This document shows positions 1-11,039 of a stretch of 64,000 nt of DNA, in pieces. Position 1 is the stretch's first letter. Every line of letters starts with the position of its first letter. The notes under the pieces were generated by a model, which was not told where the DNA came from, searched no databases, and saw only the letters and a program-made list of their open reading frames with translations. The stretch spans positions 136,614,833 to 136,678,832 of the forward strand of contig CM053141.1 in the NCBI GenBank assembly GCA_028571685.1, read 5' to 3'. Source of the DNA: Heterohyrax brucei (Eukaryota > Chordata > Mammalia > Hyracoidea > Procaviidae). Made by a program: the position numbers and the translations under genes.

Positions 1-180
1 AAATTATTGTGGCAATTTGTGTTTATGGGAAGAAGTAAGTTATTGAAATCTAAAAGAAATAAATACAGGATATTTCAGTCTACAGTAAAAGCACAAGAAA
101 GTTCTAGAATCTGTCTTCTCTACCAATGTTTTCTGGGTCAAATGATAGTTGAAGTAACAGTGCAGGTGCCTACACAGATG
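1..180. other. Unassigned AT-rich sequence
   Basis: No repeat family or coding signal recognised. The open frame starting near position 7 runs into the adjacent SINE and has no recognisable protein features. Confidence 0.5.
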
Positions 181-557
181 TTATTGTTGTTGTCACTGAG
201 TCCAATCCAACTCATGGTGACCCCCTGTAAAAACAAAATGAAATGCTGTCTGGTCTTGTGCCATCTCTGTGATCACTGGTATGCTAGATTCCATTATTGC
301 AGGCTCTGCGTACTTTGAGCATCTTCCAACCTAGAGAGGTCATCCTGCAGCATTATACAGGCAGTATTCTGTTGGGATTTGTAGAGTTTTCACTGGCTGA
401 TTTTCAGAAGTAGGTCACCAGCCCCCTCTTTCTGCTCTGTCTTAGTCTGGGAAGTTCTGCTGATAACTGTCCACCGTAGACGCCTCTGCTGGTACTTGAA
501 ATACCATAGACATAGCTCTAGTAACAAGCCACTATAATGTGATAAACAGACAGTCGG
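181..557 (-). repeat. RTE-derived composite SINE, no tRNA head
   Basis: On the minus strand the element reads as roughly 250 nt related to the 5' region of the RTE LINE at 5095-8262, followed by a short RTE 3' tail ending in the 'caacaacaataa' type terminus (seen here as 'ttattgttgttg'). Matching landmarks are 'cttagtctgggaagttctgc' and 'gagttttcactggctgattt', which correspond to the RTE segment 5190-5300 on the opposite strand. The coding centre of the LINE is absent. It is a non-autonomous deletion derivative carrying both LINE ends. A sister copy lies at 42717-43090. Confidence 0.7.
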
Positions 558-682
558 TGTATACAAATATTAGAAAAAATTAATTAGTGGCAAGCACTAG
601 TAAATGTATAATATATGTGCTTTCACATGATATTAAGCATTTTAAATGACTTGTGTGTAATTGTCTTTTGTGTTATGTAAAA

Positions 683-825
683 GCTGTTGCTGTCAAGTCG
701 ATTACTGCTCACAGTGCCCCTTTGGGGCAGGGGTTCCAAAGGCTGTAAACCTTCCTCTCAAGAATCAGGTGGTGGGTTAAAACTACTCACCTTTCGGTTA
801 GCATGCTAGCATCACCAGAGTTCTG
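683..825 (-). repeat. AfroSINE-type SINE, diverged
   Basis: The tail side is recognisable at 683 ('gctgttgctgtcaagtcg'), and the tRNA-like head at the right end ('cacctttcggttagcatgc' then 'catcaccag'). The middle is heavily mutated. About 140 bp, somewhat short for the family. Confidence 0.6.
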
Positions 826-913
826 TTCTTTGCTTAGGCGGACCCTAAATCCACTGTGAAAATGAGGTGAATAGTAGCAAACAGGATAGTAGCAAGAAAT
901 AACAAATCAAGAA

Positions 914-1780
914 TATGATGGCACACAGTGACAACACACATTAGAAAGAAGATCAGTTTAACTGGACTTCAGCATAATCTGAAAACTCTTCTGATCTTAA
1001 CCCAATATTTCAAAGATAGAGTAGCAGAGGTGGGAGCCTGGTGGGGACCATGCTGTCAGGGGACATCGAGGCCAACTGGCATAACTAGCCTATTGCTAAG
1101 AGTCTTCTGCACCCCATATAGGCGAGTGGTGTCTGTGGTCTTAAAAGCTAACAAGCTGCCATCTGAGGAACACCAAATGGTCCCAACTCAGCTGGAACTC
1201 ATCACCACCAAGGACAACAACAGCGATGTGAGGGAAAAAGAGAACAGAAGACAGAAAGAGCCATGTGAATGGGTCACTATATCAGCATGTGACCAGAAGC
1301 ACCAGATTGTGCCTGGCCACCACCTGTGACAGCCGTGACGGAGATCACAATACTGAGTCCCAGTTGCAACATGAGAAAAAAAGTGGTGCCCCCTAAGAAC
1401 TCCACTAAAAGATCACAATTGATGATCAAAGGCCTGAGAGTTCCCTTAGGAACATGGCCCATAGACCCGATGCTGCCCCTGATCATAGATCATTACAGAG
1501 GTCAACTCTTTGAAGGGAAATGGAATGAACCTGGGGATGCAGAGTGACCATACTGTGTGTGCACATTATGGTTCTATGCATCTATAGGATGTCATCCTAC
1601 TGGCCTCTTACTAGAAGGGATTGCGGACGGTGAAGAGGAGGGAACAGGAGGCTGGAACAGAAAGGAGGAAGGTGCTGTCACTGGGCAAGGAGAGCAGAGG
1701 GAGCCACAGATAGGCGGGTATGCAAATTTGAATTGTATACTTTCAATCACAATAAAAATATATATGTATTATGGCACAGA
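914..1780 (+). mobile_element. 5'-truncated L1 3' UTR with target-site duplications
   Basis: This is the 3' end of the lineage-specific L1 also seen at 15587-16470, 51491-51774 and, on the minus strand, 58030-58990. Shared landmarks in order: 'tcttctgcaccccatat', 'ctgccatctgagga', 'cagattgtgcctggccacca', 'ctctatgcatctataggatg' style text, 'gcaaggagagcag' and a final 'caatcacaataaaaata'. A 14-bp direct repeat brackets it (914-927 and 1767-1780, 12 of 14 identical around 'atggcaca'), so the insertion proper is 928-1766. It contains no ORF2 coding sequence; the open frames inside it are incidental. Confidence 0.85.
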
Positions 1781-1984
1781 AAACAAACAAGGACAATACT
1801 AAAATATACAAGTTGATAGAATTCTCTATGTGCCTTGTAAAAGAGAATCTTTTAGAATGTATTTTAAATTCAAGTTGTAAATCCCTGTGCAGCATGTAAA
1901 GCAAATATTCTGGAGCCTCCAGCATCCCCAAATAAGGACAACAATAATAATTACTGTAAGAATAATAATTGCCATGTGAGGGCA

Positions 1985-2110
1985 TAGATCAAATGCTTTA
2001 TCTGGCTTATCTCCTTTCACTCATAACAGCTCTGTGGAGTAACTATTTTCTTCTTCTATTTAAAAGTAAGCTGGCTTGTACAAGTAGCTAATTCAAAGCC
2101 CTCTCTGTAA
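1985..2110 (-). repeat. MIR-like relic
   Basis: The run 'cttatctcctttcactcataacagctctgtggagtaactatttt' (quoted in parts: 'cataacagctctgtggagta') has the layout of an inverted MIR: the 'cctcacaacaaccctatgag' region followed by degraded CORE sequence. Very diverged. Confidence 0.45.
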
Positions 2111-2140
2111 TTTTTATTGCTGCCCTTATTTAGTAGTCCA

Positions 2141-2325
2141 AAGGACCCCTGGCAGTGCAATGGTTAAGCCTTTGGCTTGAACCCACCAGCCGTTTGGTGG
2201 GAGAAACACTTGGCAGTTTGCTGCCATAAAGACTACAGTCTAGAAAACCCTTTGGGACAGTTCTACCATGTCACATGGGGTCATTATGAATCAAAAATTG
2301 ACTCAACAGCACCCAGTAACAAAAG
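2141..2325 (+). repeat. AfroSINE-type SINE
   Basis: Sense orientation. The head has an A-box-like 'gtgcaatggttaagcc'; the tail has 'cacatggggtcattatgaat' and 'attgactcaacagcaccc', equivalent to the RTE 3' end. The longer middle with a duplicated 'ttggcagtttgctgccataa' region places it in the longer AfroSINE subtype. Confidence 0.75.
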
Positions 2326-2576
2326 CCCCCTTCTTTTCTGTGTGACCATGAGGTAGACACCTGATACTAAAGTTTCAGAGTTGCTCTGAAAGGATGGTGT
2401 ATCTTTAGGGTACCTTGATATTCTGTTGGCTCTTAAGAGCAAAGATACCATCTTGGGGAGGCTTGGGTTTTGCAACCACTCCTAGTGGGTAAGTTACAGA
2501 GAAGAGAGAAACTTTAGATTCATGTCAGGTATGTAGGTACCTCATTCAGCCTGCCAACACGTGCCGCCAGAGGACC

Positions 2577-2880
2577 TTGTTGTTACCGACTGTAGGCACA
2601 ACTGCGTGAAATGCTGCCCGGTCTTGTGCTGTGATCAGTTACGGATCATAACTGTGGATAAGTTATGTGATCCGTAGGATTTCCGTTGACTGAGTTTTGA
2701 AAGAAAGTTGCAAAACATTTTTTCCTAGTCTTAGTCTGGAAGCTCTGCGAAACCTCTTCAGCAATGCACAAAACTCTACCAATGGTTGGGTGGCAGCCGT
2801 GCGTGAAATGCATTGGCTGAGAATTGAACCCTGGTCTCCCACCATCCACAAAACCCAGAAATCCCAACTGTCCCCCTGTG
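2577..2880 (-). repeat. tRNA-Gly-headed RTE-tail SINE
   Basis: Read on the minus strand it begins with a tRNA-like head: the plus-strand text 'tgcattggctgagaattg' followed by 'aaccctggtctccc' (about 2809-2841) is the complement of a tRNA-Gly acceptor/T-arm with a B box. Then comes a segment homologous to the RTE 5' region ('ttcctagtcttagtctggaa') and the RTE-like tail ending at 'ttgttgtta' near 2577. The head differs from the usual AfroSINE head. The + copy at 14845-15125 has the same architecture. Confidence 0.65.
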
Positions 2881-3814
2881 TTCAGGTGGTTGAAATCATT
2901 GGTCCCCCCTTGTATGTCCAACTTGCTGAATTGAGCTATGATCATCTTAGGGATTAAAGTGTGGAGCAAAAAAATAAATAAATAAAAATTTCCTTGAATC
3001 AGAGAAGGATGAGTAGGGCCGATACTAAGAAAAGTTATCCCCCAAAGATTGTAGTTGGATAATTTAGCTATGTACCCAGAATTAGCTAATAAAATTTTTC
3101 AAAATCATTAACCACACAAAGATTTTTAATGGAGTCTCAAGTAGCTACACAGTCACATAGTGTTGTACTCTGAATTAACGCAAGGTCTGATCACATATTT
3201 GTCCAAGGTACCGTAAAGTTTTGTTTGTTGGTTTGTTTTTAAGAGAAAGTAACTCTCCTTTTGTTATTTCCTGTTACTGATTTTAAAGACTCCAGCCCCC
3301 TAGAGTGAAGGAGCAGTGTGGCTCCAGGGCCGCAGCCCAATCACAGCAGCCACTCGCCAACCCGTCCTCCTGCCATACCTGCTGACTTCATTCTCCCACC
3401 TAGCAGCCTTGCAGCGGTTCACCTCCACAGCAACACTGCCTGACACAGATGCCCTGCTCCTAATGAGAACACTAATGAGGGTACTGGCTGGGCCTGGAGT
3501 ACTGGGATCATCCTGGCTCTGGGCAGTGGTAGCTACACATGATCAGAAAGTGGCCAAACCAATAAGGTGGCAGCACCTAGGGTCATCCTAGGGAGCCACA
3601 CTCCCAGCACCTACAAATGTACTCCACACCCAGTCCTCATAGCCACTAGTGTCTTTGCATGCCTTGTACACCCCCTTACCCTGTGCACATAGTTCTGATT
3701 TGCCTGCTAGTACAGTCCCTGCTTGGCCTACAGTAAGGCTGGCTTCCTGTGTCCAGTAGACACAACTCTCAGGTATTGTCCAAATGGCTCCCATACAGTT
3801 TTAATGCAATAGGC
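2881..3814. other. Unassigned sequence
   Basis: No family recognised. 3290-3790 is relatively GC-rich and open in several frames, but the frames lack domains, splice context or conserved motifs, and no CpG cluster is visible. A T-rich stretch 'gtttgttggtttgttttt' lies near 3221. Confidence 0.45.
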
Positions 3815-4363
3815 TGTCTTAGCCATCTAGTACTGCTATAACAGAAATAGCATTAGTGGATGACTTTTAACAGAAAGAAACTTATTCTGTCATTCTAGTA
3901 AGCCACAATTCCACCAGAGTGCTGGTTTCGGGGGAAGGCTTTCTGTCTCTGTTGGCTCTGGAGGACAGTCCTTCTTGTCAATCTTCCTCTGGACTGGTAG
4001 TTTCTCTGCATAGGAACTCTGGGTCCAAAGGACGCTGTCTCTGTCTGTTGCTTCTTTTTAAGTGGTACGAGGTCCCCAACTTTCTGCTTGCTTCTCTTTC
4101 CTTGTATCTCTTGCAGGGTAAATTGTGGTGCAAGTCACATACCAGGGAAACTTACTTTACACTGGATCAGAGAGGTGACCTTAGTGAGGACAATATAGTC
4201 CCACCCTAATCTTCATTAACATAATCCATTCTTGACTCATTAATCACAGGTAGAGATTAGAATTGACAATCACAAAACAAAGGAGAACCACACGGTATAG
4301 CAAATAATGGCCCAGGTGAATTGTTCCACGTATTTTTGGGGAGACACATTTCAATCCACGATA
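3815..4363 (-). mobile_element. MaLR/ERVL-like solitary LTR
   Basis: The plus strand begins 'tgtcttagccatctagtact' and ends 'ggggagacacatttcaatcc'. It has the organisation of inverted mammalian MaLR-type LTRs: 'gctgctataacagaaat' near one end, a 'ggcttt.tctgtctctgttggctctgga' block, a 'gaggtcccc' block and a terminal 'tttttgggg.acaca..tcaatcca'. Related copies are at 14233-14808 (same orientation) and 56863-57249 (opposite). There is no internal retroviral sequence beside it, so it is a solo LTR or fragment. Family assignment is by general layout only. Confidence 0.6.
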
Positions 4364-5094
4364 AAGGCTTTCCTAGGATTTGTGTATAACTATGGATTGT
4401 ATGGGGGATTACCTGTAAATAATGTGGTGTCGGCACAATTTCCAAATTGCATAACTTCCTATTTCACAGAATGTATTGTGCTGCACATTAAAGGACATAT
4501 GACTGTACCAGTAATCTTCCTATCTACACAAGTTCCAGCTGAGCAAAATTAGTATGCAATGTTTAGAGAATAGAACTCTCATTTATCATAGGAGTTCCCA
4601 ATGAGATCTGTCAAGTGAAAATAGTAATGCAGATAGCCAAATGCTCATCTGGATTTTTTTTATTGTGAATTGGAATTCATACAGAATATGCTATCCCTTC
4701 CCCCCCCATTGTTATGGTATTTCAAAAGTCAAATATGAAATAGGAAGAAAGCAAGATTAAAATGTATGTACAGACTTGAAATGTAATATAGATATTTTAT
4801 TTTACCTCACCTAGAAATATTCTAACAGACACCTAATGCTGCCAAATTCAAATTTACATCTCCTTCAGGTTTCCTCTCTATCTTTCACCTTATCTACCAA
4901 GATGAAACATACAAGGATAGGATGTTACCTGTAATTAGTCATTATTTAGAACATAAGACATAAAGGGATTTCTGATGTATTGCTGCTCTCTGGGCCCAGA
5001 GGGTTCAGATAATGCAATACTGTAAAGATTAAATTAGAACTATCAAGGTTTAATCTGACTCTTCTTCTTCTTGCACTATAATACCTGTTACCCC
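4364..5094. other. Unassigned single-copy sequence
   Basis: AT-rich with no clear repeat. Small oligo-C and oligo-T runs occur near 4655-4710. Confidence 0.45.
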
Positions 5095-8000
5095 AGGCAT
5101 CTGGTAGTTTGTTGTACAGTTGTGGCTTCTGTGTTACTGTGATGCCGAAAGCTGTGCCACTGGTATTTTAAATATAAGCAGGGTCACCCATGGTGGAAAC
5201 TGTTCCATGGCCTTCCACACTAAGACAAACTAGGAAGAAGGACCTGGTGGTCTAGCTCTGAAAAAATTGGCCAGTGAAAACCTTTTGCATAGCAGTGGAA
5301 CACTGTCTAGTACAGTGCCTGAAGGTGAGCCACTCATGTTGGAAGGTACCCAAAATGCAACTGGGGAATAGCAACCTTCTCAAAGTAGAGTCAATCTTAA
5401 TCACATGGATAGAGTCAAGCTTGCGGTACCTTCATTTGCATCGGTAGCATGATCCCAAAAGAGAAGAAACAGCTGAAAACTCATTAATAATCAGGACATA
5501 GAGTGTACCTGGTATGAATCTAGGAAAATAGAAAGTTGTAAAAATGAAATGGAGCATTTAAGATGGACCTAGCCATTAGTGAGCTGAAATGGACGGGTAG
5601 TGGCCATTCGGAATCGGACAATCATATGGTCTACTATGCCAGGAATGATAATTGAAGAAGAATAGCGTTATACTCATCACCAAAAAGAACACTGCAAGAT
5701 CTGCCCTGAAGTACAACATGGTCAGTGATAGGAAAATGTCTTTATGCCTACAAGGAAGGCCAGTTAATATGATTATTATTGACATTTACACACCAATCAC
5801 TGAGATCAAAGATGAAGAAATGGAAGATTTTTACCAACATCTGTAGTCTGAAATTGATCAAACATGCAATCAAGGTGCATTGACAATTACTGACAACTGG
5901 AATTCAAAAGTTGGAAACAAAAAACAAAAAAGAAGGAAATGTAGGAAAACATGGTCTTGGGGACAGAATTATTGCCAGAGACAGCATGGCTGAATTTTGC
6001 AAGGCCGATGACATTGTCTTTACAAATACATTTTTCAACATAAAGTGTAACTATATACACAGACCTCATGAGATGGAAAACTTAGGAATCAAATTGATTA
6101 CAGTTATGGAAACAGACAATGGAGGAACTCAAAATCTTCAGTCAGAACAAGGTGAGGGGCTGACTATGGAACAGACCAATTGCTTACATGCAAGTTCAAG
6201 ATGAAACTGAAGAAAATTAGATTTCATGAGAGTCAGTGTACAACCTTGTGTATACCCCACCTAAAATTAGAGACTATACCAAGATAGATTTGAGTCACTG
6301 AGCACTGATAACCAAAGATCAGACAAATTGTGGGATGATGTACAAACACACAATATACAAATAAGGGGAAAATGTCATTAAAAAGAGGACAGAAAGAAAA
6401 GACCAAAATGGATGTCAGAGTAGACTCTTAAGTTTGCTGTTCAGTTTGGGATAGCTGAAGTGAAAGGAAGAAATGAAGTATGAAAGATTTCAGATGAATG
6501 CTTCAGAAGACAAAGTGTTATAACGAAATGGACAGATACCTGAAGTTAGGAAACCAAGAGGGAAGAATGCACTTGGCATGTCTCAAACAGAAAGAACTGA
6601 GGACAAAGATCAAGCATTGATCCAGAGTATTGAAGAATTCTATGGGGAAATATTAACTGATTCAGGAATTATCAGAAGCAGATGGAATGCATAGAACTTC
6701 TGTACCAAAAGGAACTGGTCAGTGTTCAACTGTTTCAGGAGGCAGCCTACAATCAAGAACCGATGGTACTAAGGAAGAAGTCCAAGCTGCACTGCAGACA
6801 TTAGCAAAAACCAAGGCTTGATAGAATTGACAAAATACCAACTGAGATGTTTCAACAAAGGGATGCGGTAGTGGAGGTGTTCATTCATCCACATCAAGAA
6901 CTTTGGGAGACAGCTTTCTGGTTAATCTATATTTGTGTCTCCTCCAAAGAAAGGAGATCCAACAGAATGTGGAAATTATTGAACAATATCATTAATATCA
7001 CATGCTGAAGATCATTCAAAAGCAGTTGCAGCAGCACATTGACAGGGAACTGCCAGAAATTCAAGCTTGATTTAGAAAAGGATGTGGAAGAGGGGATATC
7101 ACTGCTGATGTCAGATTCTGTCTGAAACAGAGAATACCAGAAAGATCTTTACCTGTGCTTTATTTACTGTGTAAAGGTATTTGACTGTGTGGTTCATGGA
7201 AGCTTATGGAAAACGTGGTGAAGAATGGGAATTCTAGAACACTCGATTGTGCTCATGAGCAATCTGTACATAGATCAAGAACAGTTAGCCAAGCTGAACA
7301 AAAGTGTACTGTGTGGTTTAAAGCCATGAAATGTGTATGTCAGGGTTGTATGCTTTTACCATACTTATTGACTTTATATGCTGAGCAAATAATCCAAGAA
7401 TTTGGACTATGTGAAGAAGAAGGAGGCATCAGCATAGGAGGAAGTTTTTAACAACCTACCACATGATGATGACACAACCTTGCTGAGAGTGAAGAGGATT
7501 TGAGTCACTTTCTTCTGAAGATCGAAAACTTCATCCTTCAGTATAGATTATACATACAAGATAAAACCAAAAACAACTGAGCCAATAAGCAACATCTTGA
7601 TAAAGAGAGATAAGATTAAAGTTGTCAAGAATTTCATTTTGCTTGGATACACAATCAATACTGATGTAAACAGCAGTCAGAAAGTCAAATGACATATTGC
7701 ATTGGGCAAATTTGCTGCAAAAGACTTCTTAAAAGTCCTAAAAAGCAAAGAGGTCACTTTGAGAACTAGAGCATACCTGACCCAAGCCATGTTGTTTTCT
7801 ATTACCTCATATGCAGGCAAAAACTGGACCAAGAATAAAGAAGACTGAAGAACTGATGCCTTTGACCTACAGTGTTGGTAAAGAACAGTGAGGACACCAG
7901 GAGTTGCCCAAAAAAGAACCAACACATCTTTCTGGGGAAAGTACAGCCAGAATACTCCTTCGAAGCAAGTATGGCGAGACTTGCTATTCTCTGGTAGATA

Positions 8001-8262
8001 GATATTTATGTACTTTGGAAAAGTGGGACCAGTTGCTGGAGAAGGGTAGCATGTTTGGTAAAGTGGTAAGTTAGCAAGAGAGAGGAAGGAAGACTGCTGG
8101 TGGGGTGGGTTGACACAGAGTCTCCAATAATGGTCTCAAGCATAAAAATGATTATGTGGAAGGTACAGGACTGGGCAGTGTTTTATTCTGTTGTATATAG
8201 GGTCACTATGAGTTGAAACTGCATGGGACATAACGACAGCAACAAAAAATATATACATATAT
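5095..8262 (+). mobile_element. Nearly full-length RTE-clade LINE (BovB/RTE1-like)
   Basis: A contiguous decayed RTE element of about 3.2 kb. The 5' region (5100-5400: 'gtggcttctgtgttactgtg', 'aagtagagtcaatcttaatc') is followed by a broken endonuclease-reverse transcriptase frame, and the element ends in the SINE-like tail 'tatagggtcactatgagttg' near 8200 with an A-rich end. The tail shared with AfroSINEs makes it the plausible source of their machinery (inference). An AT dinucleotide run follows the A-rich tail. Confidence 0.85.
5650..8190 (+). pseudogene. RTE LINE ORF (endonuclease-reverse transcriptase), decayed
   Basis: Conceptual translation in shifting frames shows an AP-endonuclease-like start (5652-5846: 'RPVNMIIIDIYTPITE', 'DEEMEDFYQHL'), then 'NWNSKVG' near 5898-5918 and 'NQIDYSYG' near 6090, both in the places expected for RTE endonucleases. 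The RT part includes 'AEQIIQEFGLCEEEGG' (about 7381-7430). The catalytic box expected as Y/F-A-D-D reads H-D-D-D at 7462-7473. The C-terminal part is recognisable at 7620-7990 ('LRTRAYLTQAMLF'). Many stops and frameshifts and an internal loss near 6900 rule out function. Confidence 0.8.
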
Positions 8263-8275
8263 ATATATATATAAA
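8244..8275. repeat. AT-rich simple repeat
   Basis: A-rich stretch followed by alternating 'atatatat', probably grown from the LINE A-rich tail. Confidence 0.8.
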
Positions 8276-8394
8276 GTCCAAAGATAGCACTAACACTTCT
8301 ACAATCTTAAATTATTTCAGATCTAACCCTTTTTCTTCATTCCCAGTGGTTATTTAATTGAGATCCCAGACACCAGTAGCTGGAACACTTACAA

Positions 8395-8665
8395 AAGCCT
8401 CCTAGTCCCTGGCTGTATGCATCTTTCAAATCCACCTTCTAAACTCCTATCTTGGTTATTTTTCCAAAATCACTAATTTAATGTTCATAATTTCCTAGTT
8501 AGAACACTTTTGTCTCCCTGTTACCCAGAGGATAGTCTTAACTTTCTAGGAATTTCTTTGCGATTCTTTGTTACACTTGCTCAGTCAACCAGTCCTCTTC
8601 CTCTGCTATCCTCACACCTAGCCCCATCACACCCACTCCTTAGACACCCGTTGTGTTGAGCTGTA
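8395..8665 (+). repeat. L2-like LINE relic
   Basis: Pyrimidine-rich text with 'cctagtccctggctgtatgc', 'cccagaggatagtctta' and 'cacccactccttagacacc' has the ordering of the L2 3' region (tissue-neutral ancient mammalian LINE). Strongly diverged; the continuation is the tail at 8990-9135. Confidence 0.45.
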
Positions 8666-8989
8666 TGTTATTCTACACCTCAGTGACTCACAAATTCCAG
8701 TGGGCATTGGAACAAGCTACAGACGTTCTGAACACTGATTTCTGGACCACACCCTCAGAGTATCGATCCGGATTGGGGCTCGAATTGGCATTTTTAACAA
8801 GTAACCTAGAGTTGCTCATCTTATTTTTCTGGAGACTACATTTTGAAAATAACTTATGTAAAGGAAATAAGCCTTGCCACTGGGTAAAATTTTGACCCAG
8901 TTCGAAAGTAACTTCTGTTTTCTTTCTTGGTGGGCTTCTTTTAACTACTACACAAGTGAACACCTTCCTCTGGGTTGGCAAACTTTATC
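8666..8989. other. Unassigned sequence between L2 pieces
   Basis: Open on both strands for about 80-97 codons without recognisable protein features. It may be diverged L2 body or an unidentified insertion. Confidence 0.35.
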
Positions 8990-9135
8990 TACAATCTAGA
9001 GCTGTAGTTTATTGACTTTGTCTTTTCCTCTGGGCCATAAGCTCCTTAAGGGTAGGGAATATACAATTTTCATTTTTGTAACCAGACTTCACACAGCAGA
9101 GAGGAACTCAATATTCTTGCTAAATGAATGAGCAT
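8990..9135 (+). repeat. L2 3' tail relic
   Basis: 'gccataagctccttaagggt' followed by 'agggaatatacaattttca' and 'gctaaatgaatgagc' matches the classic L2 3' end order (a 'gctccatgagggcaggg' type block, then '...gaatgaatga'). Confidence 0.6.
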
Positions 9136-9857
9136 TGGCAGTATGATATCTGCGTTCCTGGCCGGGGCCGTTCTCCAGATGTGGACTCGGCTGTGCTGTC
9201 TATTAACTTTTAAAACTTTGACCTTTTGATAACATTTCACAGCTCTTAACAATTCACCAAAGGGAATTTTAAAGCAACAATAATCTTACATTCTAATGAA
9301 CAAAAGAAACAAATGTGATAGGTAGTCAGAAATCAGTCTGAGGAAATTCAACACAATGTGAAACAAAAGATTTTAAAATTACCCTGGAAATTTTATAAAC
9401 CCCTGTCTAATATCATCTCTTTGCTGAAAGTGTGGCTATCTGATGAAAACATAACAGGGATATTGTGTCAGTTACATGAAAAACATCAGGTGAATGAAAA
9501 AGCCATCAGAACTGTGGCTTGGCAATGTGTTGACTGAACATGCAGCTGATTTATTGTTTCACCTTCAAGTGCTTGTTCTTTCATTGTGTTAACACAGTCT
9601 AAAGGGCATACATGGATTTATATGATCCATAGAGATGACGAAAATACTCTCAGAAAAGGCAGAACTCTTTCCTTGTTTTTAACTCAAGATCTTGACACTG
9701 ACTGTGCCAGCTAAGGAGATAACATTTCTAGATGAGCAAAATCTGCATGTACTTGATGGGACACTGATAACTGAACTATTGCTCAGATATTCAGAAGAAT
9801 AGTCCTTAACACAAAAAACAAGGTAAATAATTGTTAACACAAAAAACCAAATGAAAA
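9136..9857. other. Unassigned single-copy sequence
   Basis: No repeat recognised. 9300-9700 is moderately AT-rich and complex, so it could be ordinary single-copy DNA or a conserved element; the sequence alone does not decide. Confidence 0.4.
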
Positions 9858-10190
9858 CTCTAAGATGCGAGATAGGAACTTCCAGGACAAGTTCATGGAA
9901 TTCTGAGGGGTGTGGTGAGAGTGAGTGGTGGGGATGGAATACGAGGCTGGACAGAGAACCGACTCATTGTATGAAGGGCCTTGGCTGTCACAGGTAGGAG
10001 TCTGAATTTGATTCTGCAAGCTTTTGGGAGCCACTGACTGTATTTTAGATTGGGAATTATGAGAAGATAGCAGAATAAAAACTAACATTAATTTTACTGG
10101 GAAAAAAACTGGGACCAATTCAGGGCACTGATGATGGTGAAGAGAGATTGGCCAAGAATATTTCAGAGAAAGGCTTTATAGAACTTAGCA
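9858..10190 (+). repeat. Ancient mammalian interspersed repeat (unnamed class)
   Basis: 'catggaattctgaggggtg', 'gaaccgactcattgtatgaa', 'agggccttggctgtcacagg' and 'tctgaatttgattctgcaa' follow the order of the old, long purine-rich repeat that often reads '...agggccttgtaggcc...gagtttggattt...'. A second diverged copy of this class is at 29045-29530. I cannot name the family with confidence. Confidence 0.45.
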
Positions 10191-10192
10191 AC

Positions 10193-10445
10193 CAATTGAA
10201 ATTCTTTGTTGGTGCAAATGGTTGACACACTAGGCTGTTAACAGAAAGGCTGGAAGTTCAAATCCACTCAAAGACCTATTGAAAGGAGGGCCTGGTGAAC
10301 TACTTTTGAAATATAAGTTATTGAAAATCTATGGAGCACAGTTCTACTCCAGCTCACATGTGGCTGTCATGAACTTGAATCAATTCAATCGCAGCCAGCA
10401 TGATGTTCAGCTGGATGGGAGATAACGGATGACGAAGAAAAGAAA
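10193..10445 (+). repeat. Long AfroSINE with RTE middle
   Basis: tRNA-like head ('ttggtgcaaatggttgacac', 'gaagttcaaatccactc' as B box), then a piece resembling the RTE 5' region ('ggcctggtgaactacttttg', 'ttattgaaaatctatggagc'), then the tail ('gtcatgaacttgaatcaatt'). This is the three-part form of the family. Confidence 0.75.
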
Positions 10446-10700
10446 GTTTGGTCAGTTCTGTGGTTTTCAGCTTAGATATTTTAATGAATGCTAATGCTTT
10501 TAGGAAAGACAGGATTGCTGGGAAGACAGGAACATTTTAGTGAGGAGAAATGTTTTTTTGTTATTTAAGAAATATCTATTCATCATCAAACTTGCACCAA
10601 GTATTAAGCCAAATGTTCCTTTATTTCTTCCTTTTGGTGTGTATGTGGGAAGGAGTAACTGTATGAAAGATAACATTTGAAGGGAATAATTAAACATGTG

Positions 10701-10850
10701 CTTTAGGAGTTGGAACACTGATGTCCTGCATCTTAGACCAGCTACTTAACATGTCCAAGTCTTGGTTTGCTCCTATATAAAACAAAGTCTTCTGAGGATT
10801 AGAGTAGGATTCCTGCCACATAGTAGGTCATCAAGAAATATATCCAGATG
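10701..10850 (+). repeat. MIR relic
   Basis: 'gaccagctacttaacatgtc', 'caagtcttggtttgctcc' and 'tgaggattagagtaggattc' follow the MIR order (short pause, 'acttaacctctctg..cctcagtttcctc', then 'gaggattaaatgag'), ending in a 'cacatagtaggtcatcaa' tail. Confidence 0.65.
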
Positions 10851-11039
10851 TCTGAAGCCAGGACAGCAGCTTAGATACATGCTCCATAATGTCCCTGCTG
10901 CACCACAGAGAGAAAAGCCAAATAAAACAGAAGAAAATAACAGTCTGGGCACTCTGACCATCATAAAAGAAGAGCTGGGAACTGAACCAAATACCAACTG
11001 GAAGGAAAAAGTGACTGAAAGCAGTGAAGGAGGAGTAAG
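10851..11039. other. Unassigned purine-rich sequence
   Basis: No family recognised; open on both strands without domain-like content. It may be the left part of the block that follows. Confidence 0.35.

Noticed and set aside
928..1329. 133-codon plus-strand open frame
   Set aside because: Lies wholly inside the L1 3' UTR fragment; sister copies of the same UTR do not keep the frame.
2809..2841. Possible tRNA-Gly gene
   Set aside because: Only a degraded tRNA-like portion continuous with an RTE-derived body; it is a SINE head.
3290..3800. Possible CpG-island promoter
   Set aside because: GC-richer than the flanks, but CpG dinucleotides are scarce and no initiator context is seen.
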